Assembly: GCF_030463565.1 (NCBI RefSeq)
Contig: NC_134646.1
Span: 67,969,710 to 68,033,709 of the forward strand
Source of the DNA: Pelecanus crispus
Taxonomy: Eukaryota > Chordata > Aves > Pelecaniformes > Pelecanidae
DNA: 64,000 bases
Direction of reading: 5' to 3'
Under the pieces are notes generated by a model. That model did not search any database. It was not told the origin of the DNA and worked only from the letters and a program-made list of their open reading frames with translations. The position numbers and the translations under genes were made by a program. Positions 47,154-60,410 of this stretch are shown here, piece after piece; the stretch's first letter is position 1; each line of letters begins with the position of its first letter.

Positions 47154-50100
47154 CTACTGTTTGACAGGTGATACTGTTTCTAGGTGTGCAGAGAGGATTT
47201 CGTAGGAAGATCTGAGTACTTTTATACCTCAAGGCACTAGACTGTTGCGCAAGTGACTCCACAGGAAGGAATTAGATACTGAGGACAGATGGCTGCAAAT
47301 TCGTGAAGATTTGGATTCTGTCAGCAGCTCATCAGTGTCTCAGTAATAGTTCTGTGTTGCTAAAATCACTTCTATTATTCTGATTTTTGACATTCTGATA
47401 TTTACTTTGCCTTTAGTTTAAGGTGTGCTTCGCTAGTTTTTGAGTTTGATGAGGAAAATAAATAGTGCCAGTAGGAAGATGATTAAAGTATTTGTCAGTC
47501 TTTAGGTTCAGCTGTGATAGTGAGAACAACACCTATAGCTGTAGTCATCTCTTGTGAATCTTGAGAGGCCACAAGCCCAGTGAAAGAATCACACCATTGC
47601 AGTGAAACATACTGAAAATTTATGTAATCATACATTCTGTAAATCTGAGGGAATTATGTTGGTTTAGGAAATAGATTCTGATGTGAAGTTTCTGCAAAAA
47701 CCAGCATTTCCACCTTATTTAAAGGCTTTTAGAATCCTGGCTTGGAAAAAGATATTTATAAAACTTCATTCACGCCATAGGTTGATATTATATGTCTGCA
47801 AGGATGGTGACAGTGTGTAATGTGCTAGATAAAAAAAATAGATTGAAAATGTATTGTAGGCATAGTACATAAATTCAACTTGAGAGAATGTCAGCTTTAG
47901 TTGTTAAACTACTAACCCTGTTCAGTGAATTGAGTGATTCTCTAAGATGACTGGCACCCTTTTAAAAGGTGGTTTATTAGTTTCACTTTTTATAAAATAC
48001 GAAAATGTAGACACTGTTGTGTTGCAGTTCACTTTTCTGTTCATTCTATGTTGATCCCAACAGCAAAAAGAGTGAGTCTAGTATGGAATGAATAAGTAAA
48101 GGAGTGTTCACCGACACTTTTTTTACTGAAGCAATGAGGATCTGCTGCCCACATAGGACTGCTGCATAAGGATTTAAGGATAAGCACAGGCTCTCCAGAA
48201 AGAGTCTTTATTCTATAGTTGTCTGTCTACCTGATCCTGTATCAGTTGATCTTAGTCTATATGGATGATCATATTCTTTTTTTCTTTCTCTGTCAAGCAA
48301 GTAAGTCATGGTCCATTAAATACTGACAAAAGGCATAAGGGTCTTTGTTGAAAAGTGCTGTTCCCTCTTAAATGTCTAAATACACCCTCTTTCAGTTGTT
48401 GTACTGCAGACATAAATTCAGAATCAAGAGAGTTCAAGAAAATTAACAAACTTAAGACAATAACCTTAATACTAATATGTTTTAATTTTTAAGATAATAA
48501 GAAACACCAGTGAATTGTAAACCTGACAGGAATAAATGCACCCAAACATCAGATATTTGCTGTGAAGAAATGAGGTTCTTGTACCCACAGGTGAGAACCT
48601 GTGCCACACTAGCAGTGTTCTGGTGCAGACCCCTTCTTTTATCACCTAATCACCAAAGCTGTTTTGTTTCCAGTAGGTAACAGTGCTTATCATCCAAGGA
48701 GAACAAATTTTCTCTTCAGTCTGTTTCTAACCTGTGGTTAGCTAAACCAATCTGGAGATTTACATGGTGAAACTTAGGCTGTTAAAATAAAAGTAATTTT
48801 GACAATGGGTTTTAAAGTCTCTGCTGTAATCCTTATTAGAGGATTATTTTATGATTTTACTCTTTGGATTCTTTTCATTATGGAAAAGATTTCAGACTAA
48901 AAAAGGACGACCTTTCTCACTCTACCTGTTTTCCGAAAGGTATTGACCAAGGAATTTTAGAAAATGTGATCTGAATACACAAAGATATTCTTGCAATTAC
49001 TTCATTGTACAGAAACTGAGTAGCTCAGACTCTAAATAGATGTTTAAACCATAAAATAAATTTAAATTTCTCAGCATCTTGTGACATAGCTCTAGGATAC
49101 TTTTTCCTTTGGCTCTCATGATAGAGACACTTTCAAAGAGAAACATAAAGGAGGGCAATGAGGTGGTGCTTCAAAAAGCCAAGTAGTCTGTATTCCTCAA
49201 TTGCTTGCTTTACACCCTATTACTTCAACAGACTTGTGTTTATATAATCCTTTTAATGATTAGGTTTATGTCTTTGGAAAATTGCTTTTCATTATTTACT
49301 TTGCTTTTCTAATATACACATATGTATCTTTTATCCCTTATTTGCTTTAGTGAACTACATTTGCACATACACAATGCATCTATCTTATCTAATATTGTTG
49401 TATGTGCATTTTAGACCTATTGGATCTGTAATTTTATTTCACTGCTTTTAAACAAATGTTCCTTTATTTTTTTTTAATAAGTTCTGCTATTTTAAGGAGC
49501 TGTCTGTTTAATCAGGAAACTTGACAATAACTTTTTCCTGTTCGAATTCTATCTTCTACTGCTTTCTGAAAAGTTTATCTAGAAAGTCATGAATATGATA
49601 ATTTCTCTTTCTGAGCAGACTCTTTTTTATGCTATTTTTGTTCCACAAAAGTTAGATGTATAGTTCTAAGTCAGTAGGCACAGTGTGAGCGTAAAATGGA
49701 GAATGGCTTTCTTATAAAAAAGTTAGCTGTAAAATTGAAAATCATTAAATGATAGTAATACAATAATCATGTTTCTAAATTTTGCAATGTTAATCCAAGC
49801 ATCTCATTCTAGTGTGACATGATACTTCTCAATAAAGAATAATTTTTAAACAGAGTTAATCTTCTAATGGAGGATAGCTGTCACTTAAATTTTGTGGATC
49901 AATGATTTTCAAGAAAAGAAGAGTTGTCAGAGAAAAGTGTTAAGTAGAAAAGGAGGACATGCAGTTAGTGGGGTGAAGGTCAGGACAGGATTTCAGAAAT
50001 ACTGATTTGTACTCCTGGGTTTTTCAGAGGTTCTTGCTTTTTAAATCCGGAAGAAGAAAATCTGTTTAGGTAAGAAGAGAATGTACTAAGGACATCAGCC

Positions 50101-53100
50101 AAACTTTGAGAATAAATATCATGGTGGTGCAGATAAGGATAAAAAATATTTTAAAAGATAATGGTGATAAAATAGTGAAATGAAAACATAACAACAGTTG
50201 TGTTGTGTCAGACTAAGTATTCAATGAAATTCATACACTGAGCAGTCATGGAAAGTGTAGGAGAAATTGAGTGTAAATTTAATGTGATCCTTCCTTGGCA
50301 TGGCTTTTTAGGCTCCAGCAAGCAGATGTTTAAGAACTTCTTGAGTTGTAAATTTTCTCCAATTAACAGTGTTAATTACAATGAATATTCCATTCTTTTG
50401 TCTTTTTTTAGCACTTTTCATTTCAATGAATATTTTTTCTGCCAGTGTAGACTTTTGAGCTCACAACATCCTGTGGCTATGAACGCCACAGTTAGTTACG
50501 TGGTAGATAGGAAAAGGACTCCCTTCCCTTTGTTTTAAACTTGCTACTTGATATTTTCATGGAGTGTACTCTGGTTTTGGTCCATTTCTCCATAGATATC
50601 TCTTTTCTGGGGTGAACCGTTGTTACACAGAAATCACTCTGTATGCCCGACCATCCTTGCTGTTCTTTCCTCTGGAAGTTTCTTTTTGCTTTATATTTGG
50701 AGACTGGAAAATCAGCACTATGTGCAATATTCAGGAGTTGAGTGTAGTATATAAAGGCACAATTATGCGGTTCCGCTTTCTTGTCCTTTCCTAACAATTC
50801 CTTTTTGTGCTCAGTATCTTAATAATGGATTTAATTGCTTTAATTTTATTGATTTATTATTTTAGACTGCATATTCCTGTGTGAAATGCTTGACAAAAAA
50901 CAACTGAGATGGGAATTGCAGGATTCCTGGCTGCAAATTCTGATTCCTCAAATATTTTCTTGAAATATATTTCAACATTTTGTCATTCCTCTTAATTGTT
51001 AGGGCAGCTTGGTGGTGGTAACTCTTCAAACCAGGTTTATGAGTACCAAGAAGTTGATCTGTATTTTTTAAGATGAAAACCCATGAAAGGCTTGGTGTGC
51101 TTCTCGTCGGAGAGAAGAAGTGACAAAAAAAAAGGTCTCAACTATGATCAGGTAGAGGGTGCACATAGTACAGGTGATAACCTAAATCCAAGAAACATCA
51201 GGTTACAGTACACAGTCTTTGCCTTTGGTAAAGATTAAATTAAGATTCATATTTAGCAAATTATTTCAGTGGGGTTTTGTAAGTAATATGCAATTATAAA
51301 ATTGGAATATTATGACAGGGATTTTTCCACTGTGTTTAATGAGCTTCTCCTAACAAATCCCGCAAACACTGGGGAATGCTTTTTGAGAATAAACTCTCTG
51401 GGGCAGTGATGAAGAAACTGTCTCTTGCTATGTTGGCAAAGTCAGGCCACAGCATGGGAAAGAAGTGTTGCACAAAGACTTTCTTTACTAGCAGTAGATA
51501 AAGAAATAAGGTTGATAATCGCACCACAATTTATTATTCAGTACTATGCAATGCATAAACTTTTTACAAGCAAGCAAGAGCAATCCAATTGTAAACTATA
51601 AAAGATATTTTCAGTATCTGATGAAGAGAGACTAACTTATCCACAGTCTTTCAGCCTCTAATCTTACCCAGATTGCAAGGATGTCTATCTGTATCTTAGG
51701 TGGTTTCTCTTTATTTACATTACTTCTTTGAAAATGAGGTGACCTACTTCTCTGGGAGGCTGTGTTAAATTTATTTGTTTGTCGGGCTTCACAGTCTACA
51801 CTGTGCCTTACTAGTCAAACAAACATTTCATTTCAGCAGCTCTAAGAAAGTGAGAGGATTCTTTATTTCTGCTGCCTGCTTGGTCACTGATAGAAAATGC
51901 CTCCAGACATAGTAAGGCCCTCTCCCCACTTTTTTCCAGTTAGGCTGCTATGTCATGTTAGCAGAGATATCAATATTGTGCACAGTAGTGTGAACTATTT
52001 ATAATGCTTAATACATTATATGTTATATAGATACTTAAATTGTAGCACAGGTACATGTAGTCTTGCATGGTATTGACATAGTGCAGGTTGTAAAATATGA
52101 TAAACATGTATAACTTCACCTTAAAGTAGGTTATAGTTGGTTCCAAACTTTTCCTGTCAAGTGTTATTAATTTTGTTAGGCAATATAGTTTTATACAGCT
52201 GTTTTATCTGCAATGAGAATTATTATGCACTTTGAACGGTTCATGAGGGTTTACAGGCATATAAATAAAATTCCGGTTTGGCATATAAATGACAATACAG
52301 AACATAAAAATCTCTTGTAGGTCAGACTGAAGTTCATTCAGCTCTATATCTTAGCTTTGTCAAAGCTCAAGATGTTTAAAGAAGGTAAAAAATAAGAAAA
52401 GCATGTATTGAGATGTCCTAGGAATGCTCTCTGATTCCCAGCAATTTACAATTTAAGAACTTCCCGAACAGGAGATAATGTCATTGTATTTCATAGTTCT
52501 TGGTATATTTTTAATCCATGAATTTTTAAAGCTGTTTTTTGATGAATCTCTTTATCTAGAATCTGCAGTGTGCTGTGAAAAAGAGCTTTGTATCTTAACT
52601 GTGCAGTGTGTGAAGATATTGAAGATATTTCTTTCTCCACCTGCTAGTTTCATTGGACGTCCTCTAATTTTTCAGCTACTGAGCTACTGTTCTTTATTTT
52701 TATATTTTGTCCCATTTTGTACAGAATTCCATTCCTTCTTATATTTCTGTTATAAATTGAAACTGAACAAATTATTTGCCTTAGGGTTTTTTTAGTTTAT
52801 TTCAGGATATCTGAAACTTAGGACCATCCTTTCAAAAATTTGTTTTCTAGCTGGTTTTACATTTATCAAACTCATTTCCCTTGTAAAAGAGCAATGACTG
52901 AATTTGAAAACATCCTTCTATACTTCCAAAATAAACGTTCTTATTTTTTGTGTAGTACAGGTATCTTTTGCAAGAAAAAGGTGTACTGAAGAGCAGATAT
53001 CCTCATAAGGATTTCCTTTTTTTTCAGTCATTATTAAGGGTAAAGAATAAGTCCTGTTTGTAACTTCATCTGTTTCACAGTGATTAGTTGACTCTTCAAT

Positions 53101-56098
53101 AATGTTATTGAATGCTTTATCCCTCAAGAGCATTTAAGCCGTATGATCTATTTATTTATTTTGAATGAGCTTAGACTATTTTACCTTTTCAACAACTGTT
53201 CAGAGACATGTTGAGAGATGGCACAGAAGTATACATTTTCATTACACATAAGTGTTCTCTGACACAAACAAATGGAGATTTATTATCCTTTGTGGGCTAC
53301 ACTGTAATGTTTTATGTAGTTTTTGGCTGCCATAGAGATTATTTACATTTTTTTTCTGAGGGTATGCACACAAGACTACAGACACAGCTTTTTAATCTTT
53401 TTATTAAACTAAACATGTTAACACATTTTCATTAAACTAAAATGGTATTTGTTTATTTTTACCTTCTTCCTTCCTGTGGCGTCACCTAGACACATGGGCC
53501 TATGGCTTTTTGGAGTTTAATGAAGCACTCTGCTTTGTTCTTTTAAGGCGTAAGTCATGGATATCCCAGCTGAGCATGACAGAATAGGCTTCTAAGGTTA
53601 TATAAATGCATCACGTCATTTACAGCCTTATCTCCAGTCTTCATTGCTGTGATAAAAGGGTTTGGGGATATAAATAAAGGGTTTTTTTTTAAATTATATT
53701 TTTAGTTTGGTCAGTAACTGAATCAAATTAAGCAAAAATAAAAAAGGTTTTAGACTTTTCAAGGAATAAATATGTGTGTTCAAATAGCAAGTCTCCTCTC
53801 TTTAACATTCAGTGAAAACCCTGGCTTAAATTCATAAGCCTTTTACAGAATGAGGAACTGCTGTTGGGGTCATTTTTCCCAAAAGTGACTGAACCATATC
53901 CCAGAATGAGGGATGTGCATTCACTACTTTTATCTGCAAAAGAGCTTTAACTGCAAATCACTGGCATCAATTTCTTAACCCTTGTGTAATAGGAGGTGGA
54001 AATGACTTGCCTCAGAATGGCATGGGCTGAAATCTTGGAGAATGGAGATCTGAACCTCTACTTCTCCTGTCCCTGGGTTTATTACTCAGTCCCACTGATG
54101 GGTAAAACTAACCCTTCATTCACCACCCTATATCAAACTGTTGAAACACAGATTTAAAGGAAAATATGAGAACATTACAGCTAGGTGTCAATATTTTTAC
54201 CTTTCTGTAACAATTTTTGAGATTTTGTGTTCTTGAAGCATGCAAATCGTACCTTAAGCAAAATTGTATTCTGGTTTGCCACATTTTAACAATGATCGTA
54301 TAACTTTCAATACTCTGTACCTTTCCTTGTTTACAAAACTATTTATGTCATGGGGTTTTTCATGAAAAATGTCTTAAGTTACTAACATTAAACTCTTTCA
54401 TATAGATAAAATAATTTTTAATAAATACTGTAATTGGTAAATTAAAACTTCCCTTTCCATGTGCATTAAAAGTGACAAATAGGATTTGGGCTCTGGGATG
54501 ATTTTGTACAGACATTTTTCTGATGCCATGGCTCTCAATGTATAGGATAATTACCTACTTGGATAAATTATGACTCTTGCCCTAATGAAAGATGAAGAGC
54601 TAAGCAAGAGAAAACAGGCCTTCCATGTTCCTTTAAAAAAATTCAGTTTTGTCCTCTAGGTATGTTTTTTTATAGGAAAGTGGCATTCTCTCAAAAAACA
54701 TTGTTAAACAGACCACTACAGTGTATCAGTCAAAGAATGTGTCTTTCAAACTAAGTATTTTTATCCAAAAAAAATGTTTATATTTGTAAATCACTACAGC
54801 TGCCCCTAGTGGTACTAGCTGGTTGTGGATATAGGCTGCTTAGTGCTTTGGTGTTCCTATGGATTGTCTGTCTTTACTCCTGATTTAATCAATGGGAATA
54901 TGAAAATCAAACTTCAAGACTAAGTACAGAATTTAAAGTAGAATGGAACTGAAAAGGGCAGAAACAGGATGGGACAAAGGAAGAAAAGATAGGAGTAAAA
55001 ACATACAACTGTATTGTCAAAGTTGTAAAAGAGGGGGTTTTTAACTTTAAGGAAAACATATTGCTACTATTTCATTATGCCTTTTTCCCCTTCCATCCAC
55101 TTTTGAGGGATATGTTCCATATTGAACAACAATTTTAAATAGTAATTTGGGGTCGTTTTTTATTCTTAGTATTCAGCCATAGATGTAAGATTTTAGTATC
55201 TGAACCCAAGGAATGTATTCAGTGAAGTATGCCATAGAACGTGCTACTTAAAAAATACAACTGTAATGGAAAAATTCTATTATCCCCTTTGAAGATAAGT
55301 TAAACGTAATTCCAAATGTAAATTTTTAAAACCCACAAATGACTGTCCCATGTAAGAGCTACTCGGGGAGCCACAAGAAAAGAATAAATTTTTGAGTTGG
55401 TCTGAAACAGTACACAGGATCCCGTTCAAAATGTAACTGTCAGAGAGCTACTCTGCAACTCTTTAGGTCACTATAATGTAATTAGATTCAATATTCTGAC
55501 ACGAACAGCAGAATTCATTATATGACTGCCTAACTTAAAAAGAAGATCTATGTTAAAATGAGGAGTTCATTGAAAGGGAATTGAAAGGACCATTCACAGG
55601 GGTAAAGTATATTCAGATGTAATGGTGGTAATTTTAATTTTAAAATGTCAAATTACAGGCCCAGTAAAAATCCACACTAGCATATCAAAACAGATTTTAG
55701 TGGGGAAATAAAAAGTGTCATTAAATAGAAGGGTCAAAGAAATTGCTAACTAGGAAATCGGTATTCAGGAGGTCCAAGAAAGGAAACTAGGAAAATCTAC
55801 ACACTATGCTTAACGATAAAAATATTATGACATTCCAATAAAACCTTGAAAAATAACTTGCTAAAGGCATAAAAAACTATCAGAAAGATTGTTCGCTATG
55901 CATAAGCAACAGAAAGCCTTACAGAGAGTCTACAGGACCAATAGATAATCACAGGATAGTTATATATGAGTAATTGGAAAGATTAAATGAATTCATGTTT
56001 CCACATTCGTGTGGAGCACAAGGGAAGAGCTTAGGCTATCTCCCCATACAAGGACACTCTTATGACAGGCTGTGTGTTAGAAGATATGTTTCAAATTC
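47154..56098. other. Unique AT-rich noncoding sequence
   Basis: About 9 kb with no gene I can support. A possible ancient MIR-like SINE tail lies at 53985-54085. Open frames of up to 105 codons (52478-52795, hydrophobic and Phe-rich) follow from T-rich DNA and have no promoter, splice or domain support. Confidence 0.5.
53985..54085 (+). mobile_element. Possible ancient SINE (MIR or core-SINE-like) relic
   Basis: GGAAATGACTTGCCTCAGAA, then GATCTGAACCTCTACTTCTC, resembles the well-known tail of MIR-type tRNA-derived SINEs (a GACTTGCCCAAGG block and a GAACCCAGGTCTCCTGACTC block, as I recall them). The order and spacing fit. The match is short and strongly decayed, so chance cannot be excluded. 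Confidence 0.35.
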
Positions 56099-56103
56099 CA
56101 GGG

Positions 56104-56505
56104 TGTCCTGGTTTCAGCTGGGATAGAGTTAATTTTCTTCCTAGTAGCTGGCATAGTGCTGTGTTTTGGATTTAGGATGAGAAGAATGTTGATAACACGC
56201 TGATGTTTTAGTTGTTGCTAAGTACTGCTTATGCTAGTCAAGGACTTTTCCGCTGCCCATGCTCTGCCAGGTGCACAAGAAGCTGGGAGGGGCACAGCCA
56301 GGATAGTTGACCCGAACTAGCCAAAGGGCTATTCCATACCATATGGCATCATGCTGAGAATATAAACTGGCAGGGAGTTGGACGTGAGGCAGTGATCGCT
56401 GCTCGGGGACTGGCTGGGCACTGGTCAGCAGGTGGTGAGCAATTGTATCACTTTTTTTTCCTGGGTTTTGTTTCTCTCCTTCTCATTGTTCTCCTTTTCA
56501 TTACA

Positions 56506-56562
<57 letters not shown>

Positions 56563-56755
56563 TACTATTATTATTGTTGTTGTTGTTGTTGTTGTTGTTA
56601 TTATTATTATATTTTATTTCAAATATTAAACCGTTCTTATCTCAACCCATGAGTTTTCTTACTTCTGTTCTGATTCTCTCCCCATCACACTGCAGGGGGA
56701 GGGTGGGCGCGCAGCTGTGTGGTGCTTGGTTGCTGACTGGGGCTAAACCACAACA
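56104..56755 (+). mobile_element. Solo LTR C with expanded microsatellite
   Basis: A 652-bp member of the same LTR family, from TGTCCTGGTTTCAGCTGGGA to GGGGCTAAACCACAACA, with perfect CAGGG duplications at 56099-56103 and 56756-56760. It has TATAAA at 56361-56366 and ATTAAA at 56625-56630. It is about 100 bp longer than the other copies because of a TTA/TTG array (56508-56614) between the putative start site and the poly(A) signal. No internal genes are seen. Open frames made of Ile, Tyr, Val or Cys repeats here come from the microsatellite. Confidence 0.95.
56508..56614 (+). repeat. (TTA)n(TTG)n compound microsatellite
   Basis: About 18 TTA units, then ACTACTA, a few TTA, seven or eight TTG units and four more TTA. 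It expanded from a TTA-rich seed present in every copy of this LTR (short at 30963-31020 and 46964-46990), so the element supplies the microsatellite. Confidence 0.95.
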
Positions 56756-56760
56756 CAGGG

Positions 56761-58084
56761 CAAGGAGAAGAACAAATCAATCATATGAATCATAACAACC
56801 TGTAAAGCGGGTAGACTATTAGGTCTGTAGGTATATGGCTAAGTGGAGTTTACAGAGCTTTTCTATGTGGAAATCATGCCTCAGAAATTATTTTGTTTTT
56901 CTGAAGTAAAAAAGAAAATAAATGGAGATTGTTAAAGACAGGCCTGAAACACTTTTGTATTGTGTGTATAGGCTCAACACAGAGAAACAGAGCGCGCTGT
57001 TTTTTGTTTGTTTGGTTGGTTGGTTGTTTTTTTTTTTTTTAATGAAGTTATATCATCAGGAAATTTTGTACTTACAATAGGATACAAAAAACTGTACCAA
57101 TACATCTTAGGTCTCCCTAAACCTAGGCAGTATCATCTAGCATAGGAGTGCAAAGGCTGAAAACAAGACCTGCAGGGTAGTCTTCTCCAGAGGAACAGTA
57201 AAACCATCTTAATGCCTCCTGTGAGATGAGAAACTGTTTGATTCTTTACATTACACACAACATTCCAAGAACTGAAATGTCAACGCTTGGCAAAGGTGCT
57301 GGAATTAACTAAATGGGAGAGATTATCAAAACAAATCACAGCTCAAAGCACGATGAGCAGGAGAAATTGTTAGAGGAGGGAGAGGTGCAAGGTAAGGCTA
57401 ACAGGAGTGGCAGGCAGAGGGGACTAGTTCATACAAAGTTAAACTAATGGATCAAATGATCTTTAAAGCACTTTGTTACCCAGCATGACTTAAACATTAA
57501 TTAAAGTATTCTACAAGAGTACAAGCCAGTTCACATATAACTGACTTTCCAAAGGAAAGGCCTGTGAAATATTATTGCTGTAGCTATACTTAAGGATGTC
57601 TCCGTTACACTGTTTATCTATCTTTTCAGAGATTTCTTTTTGCCTTTAATTAAAAAAATACTGTTTTTTAACCCTTTGATTCATAATTCCCAATGGTGAA
57701 AAATAGCTCATGTTACAAGAAAAACTAAAGTCGTTTCCAGGCTTTATATGTAAGGATTATAACCACTCTTTTTTTTGCAGTGACCTCCTTAAATCTAAAT
57801 CTCATCCTCATTGCTGCTTTCACAATCCTGGCAAAAGAGAACAGCAGGGGCGGCAGAAGCTCCTCTTAGGGATGGGCAAAAGGCCAACACTGAAGAACTG
57901 CAGAAGAATGTTGAATGAAAGGGTGATAAAATGTCAGTAGTCATAAAGTAATGTACATGTTAAAAACAGTCCTCCTGTTACATCTGCAATGGTGTGCTGT
58001 GTTCTTGGTTTTATCGCTCAAGAATGAGATCTGTGAATTATAATAGGTTATGCTCTGAAAATGTCACCTCAAGGCTGGGTAGCT
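56761..58084. other. Unique AT-rich noncoding sequence
   Basis: No gene or repeat is recognised. There is a G/T-rich tract with TTGG units followed by T13 near 57000-57043. Confidence 0.55.
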
Positions 58085-58790
58085 ATCAAAAAAGCAAATA
58101 TGACATTAAGAATTATTAGGAAAGGAAAAGAGAACAAAAGCAAATATCATTATATCACTGTATGAATCTATTGCCTTTATCTTGAATCTTGTATGCTGTT
58201 CTGGTGTCTCAAAAAGGACAAAACAAAGCTAGAAAGAGTACAGAGAAAGCCAGCATGGATGATCAAAGGTATGGAAGGGGTTTAGTACAAGGACATGTCT
58301 AAGTGGATCAGGGCTCTTCAGCTTTGAAAAAAATGAATAATGAGAGGGAAGGTGGGAGATGAGGTGGGAGGTTATAAAAGTGAGTAGTATGAAGGGACAT
58401 AAAGAGGTTCATTGTTTCTCATAATTAAAGTATGAGGAGAGAAATTATCATGCAGCAGATGCAGAACATACCAGGGATGTACCTGTCACTGTGCATATAG
58501 TCAACTTTTAAAGGTCTTTGCTAACTGATATTGATTTTGGCCAAAGCTTAGAAGGATTCAAAAAAGCAATTTTATAAATTCATGGAAGAGAAATCCAACA
58601 AGGCAACTATGCAGGAAATCTACCTCTGGCTCAGAAAGCCCTGGCTGAAAACATCAAGGATATCTTGAAGGAAATATCACTTTTCTAGTCTTGTCCACAC
58701 ATCTACTTCTGGCTACTAGTGGAGACAGGATACTAAGTTGGAGGTGTATTTGCCCTGCTCCAGTACAAAAAGTTCTTAAGTTAGGAAGTT
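58085..58790 (+). mobile_element. Ancient CR1 (L3-like) LINE relic
   Basis: The stretch follows the carboxy-terminal ORF2 and 3' untranslated region of old amniote CR1 elements almost end to end. It starts at AAAAAAGCAAATATGACATT (the KANRMLGIIRKG region), then ATTAGGAAAGG with ATATCATTATATC (IENIIMPLY region), GAAAGAGTACAGAGAAAGCC (KVQRKA) and GGGCTCTTCAGCTTTG (LFSL). It continues through TTCAAAAAAGCAATTTTATA (FKK.LDKF) and ends with GGAGACAGGATACTAAGTTGG. The frames are destroyed by many indels. By memory it is closer to turtle and crocodilian CR1s than to the younger CR1 copies at 35.5 and 43 kb. Confidence 0.8.
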
Positions 58791-59924
58791 GGCCTATGCT
58801 GGCTCTGAAGTCCTGTGAATGGAGGAGGAGTACCCTTAGAAACTTTGGACATAAACCCAAATACAAGTCCTACAGTCTGGGCTAGGAGGTGAAGACAAAG
58901 AATTTAATTAATTTTCTGTTCCACTATAAAATACCATTGCGCTGAATGGTCCAGCTTGAAACTATTTCAGAGAACGGGCAGAGCTGACTGCTATCATTGA
59001 TCATGTCTTTGACTGTGGGTTTTTCAGGCCACAAAGGTTCCAAATCCCTGTGGCTTTTCTAGAATTTTTTCTTGGTTATCACAAAGGGACTGCCAATAGC
59101 TTGTGACCATGGTTTGTGCTTACATGGATCATGACTTATGAGGATGCATGATTGGTTAGTGTTCAGAAATGTTTTCATCTTGGCTTGTTTCTCTGCCAAA
59201 AATCATGCATTTTAGAACCGAGAGAGTTTAAAATGTAGATGGAAGAATATAGACAGAACCTCTGAAACAGAATCTAAAAATAGGGACTAGTTGGTTTCCC
59301 TTTAGTTGTGCGCTGTGAGCTTTAATACTTCAACCATATATGTATAAAGGTTACTGTCAATTCAGTCTTTTGGCAACTGAATGGGAGAAACTTAGCAAGT
59401 GGAACTTGTCTTGCTTGAATTCTTTGCACTGACCTGGGAATTTGCTAGATGTTTTCTGCACTGTTTTGTCTGAGGGTTGTGTGAGGCAGTACAAGAGAGA
59501 AGCTATTTTTACTTTGTGTTTTTATTTTTCTGAACATGAAAAAGAGGAAAAAATAGAATCAGCAGTTCACCTGAGATGGCTTTTCCAATACTAGTCTAGA
59601 GAAACATATGGAACAGTAAGGTGATTAAAACTCATATTGATTTCCTTCACCAGTTAAAATACATTTGTTGAATTGATAAATATTTGTGATGTTGATCCTT
59701 TAGCTATAATTCCCCTTGGGGGAAAATTTATAGTAGGACTGGGAGTAATTTCCCACCTTGTAGGCTATCAGTGAATATGGGGTTAGGAAACAAGTTAATC
59801 TCTAGAGCACTTGCAGTCAGATTTAATAAAATGGGAGGACTTAGCTTTTTCTGTATTTCAGGTTCTATGTCCTGAGGCAGAGCTTCTTCCCCTCTGCTCT
59901 GTGAGAGCAGAAGATGAGCGCTGC
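58791..59924. other. Unique noncoding sequence
   Basis: About 1.1 kb without a recognised repeat or gene. Confidence 0.55.
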
Positions 59925-60410
59925 AGACAGCTGTGCCCAGCTTTGGGTTTTGCAGTACAACAGGGAGGTTGGCAAACTGGAACAATTCCAGCTGAAACCA
60001 ACCAGATGTTTAAGGGGCTGGATTATATGATACTGAGGAGCAGCTGAGAGATGGCCTTTTTCAGCCTGAACAAGGGAAAGCTAAAGGGGAACTTGCACTA
60101 CTTAAGGGCTGCTTATAGAGAAGAGGGAGCAAGACTTGTGCATGTGTCCAAGCTGCAGCAAGGGAAATTCTGTGTGGTCTTAAGAACAACTTCTCTGCTT
60201 TGAGGGTGCTCAAACACTGGAGCAGGTTGCCCAGAGAGGCTGAAATTTCCATCCTGGGAGATTTTCAGAACTTGGCTGGACAAGCCCTCGGCAGCCTGAC
60301 CGAACTTTGAAGATGGATCCATCTTTGAAGTTGGCCCTGCTTCCAGCAAGAGGCTGGACCAGATTGTTTCCAAAGGTTTCTGTCCAATCTTTACAATTGT
60401 GTGAGTGCAT
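59925..60410 (+). mobile_element. Older CR1 LINE fragment
   Basis: Similar to CR1 3' regions of a subfamily other than that at 35488. It has TGTGCCCAGCTTTGGGTTTT, ATGTTTAAGGGGCTGGATTA, TTCAGCCTGAACAAGGG with AAGCTAAAGGGGAACTT, CAAACACTGGAGCAGGTTGC, then CATCCTGGGAGATTTTCAGA with CTGGCTGGACAAG-like text and AGAGGCTGGACCAGATTG. Many mismatches and indels mark it as older than the two large CR1 copies but younger than the L3-like relics. It carries a small insertion with a 16-bp palindrome at 60310-60325. The left boundary is approximate. Confidence 0.75.
60310..60325. repeat. 16-bp palindrome inside CR1
   Basis: AAGATGGATCCATCTT reads the same on both strands. It is bounded by direct repeats CTTTGAAG (60305-60312 and 60323-60330), as if a short duplication or hairpin-templated event had occurred inside the CR1. 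Confidence 0.85.

Noticed and set aside
52478..52795. 105-codon hydrophobic frame
   Set aside because: It is rich in Phe and Leu because the DNA is T-rich; no signal or domain order suggests a membrane protein gene.
56392..56652. Tyr/Ile/Cys/Val repeat proteins in LTR C
   Set aside because: They are translations of the TTA/TTG microsatellite.
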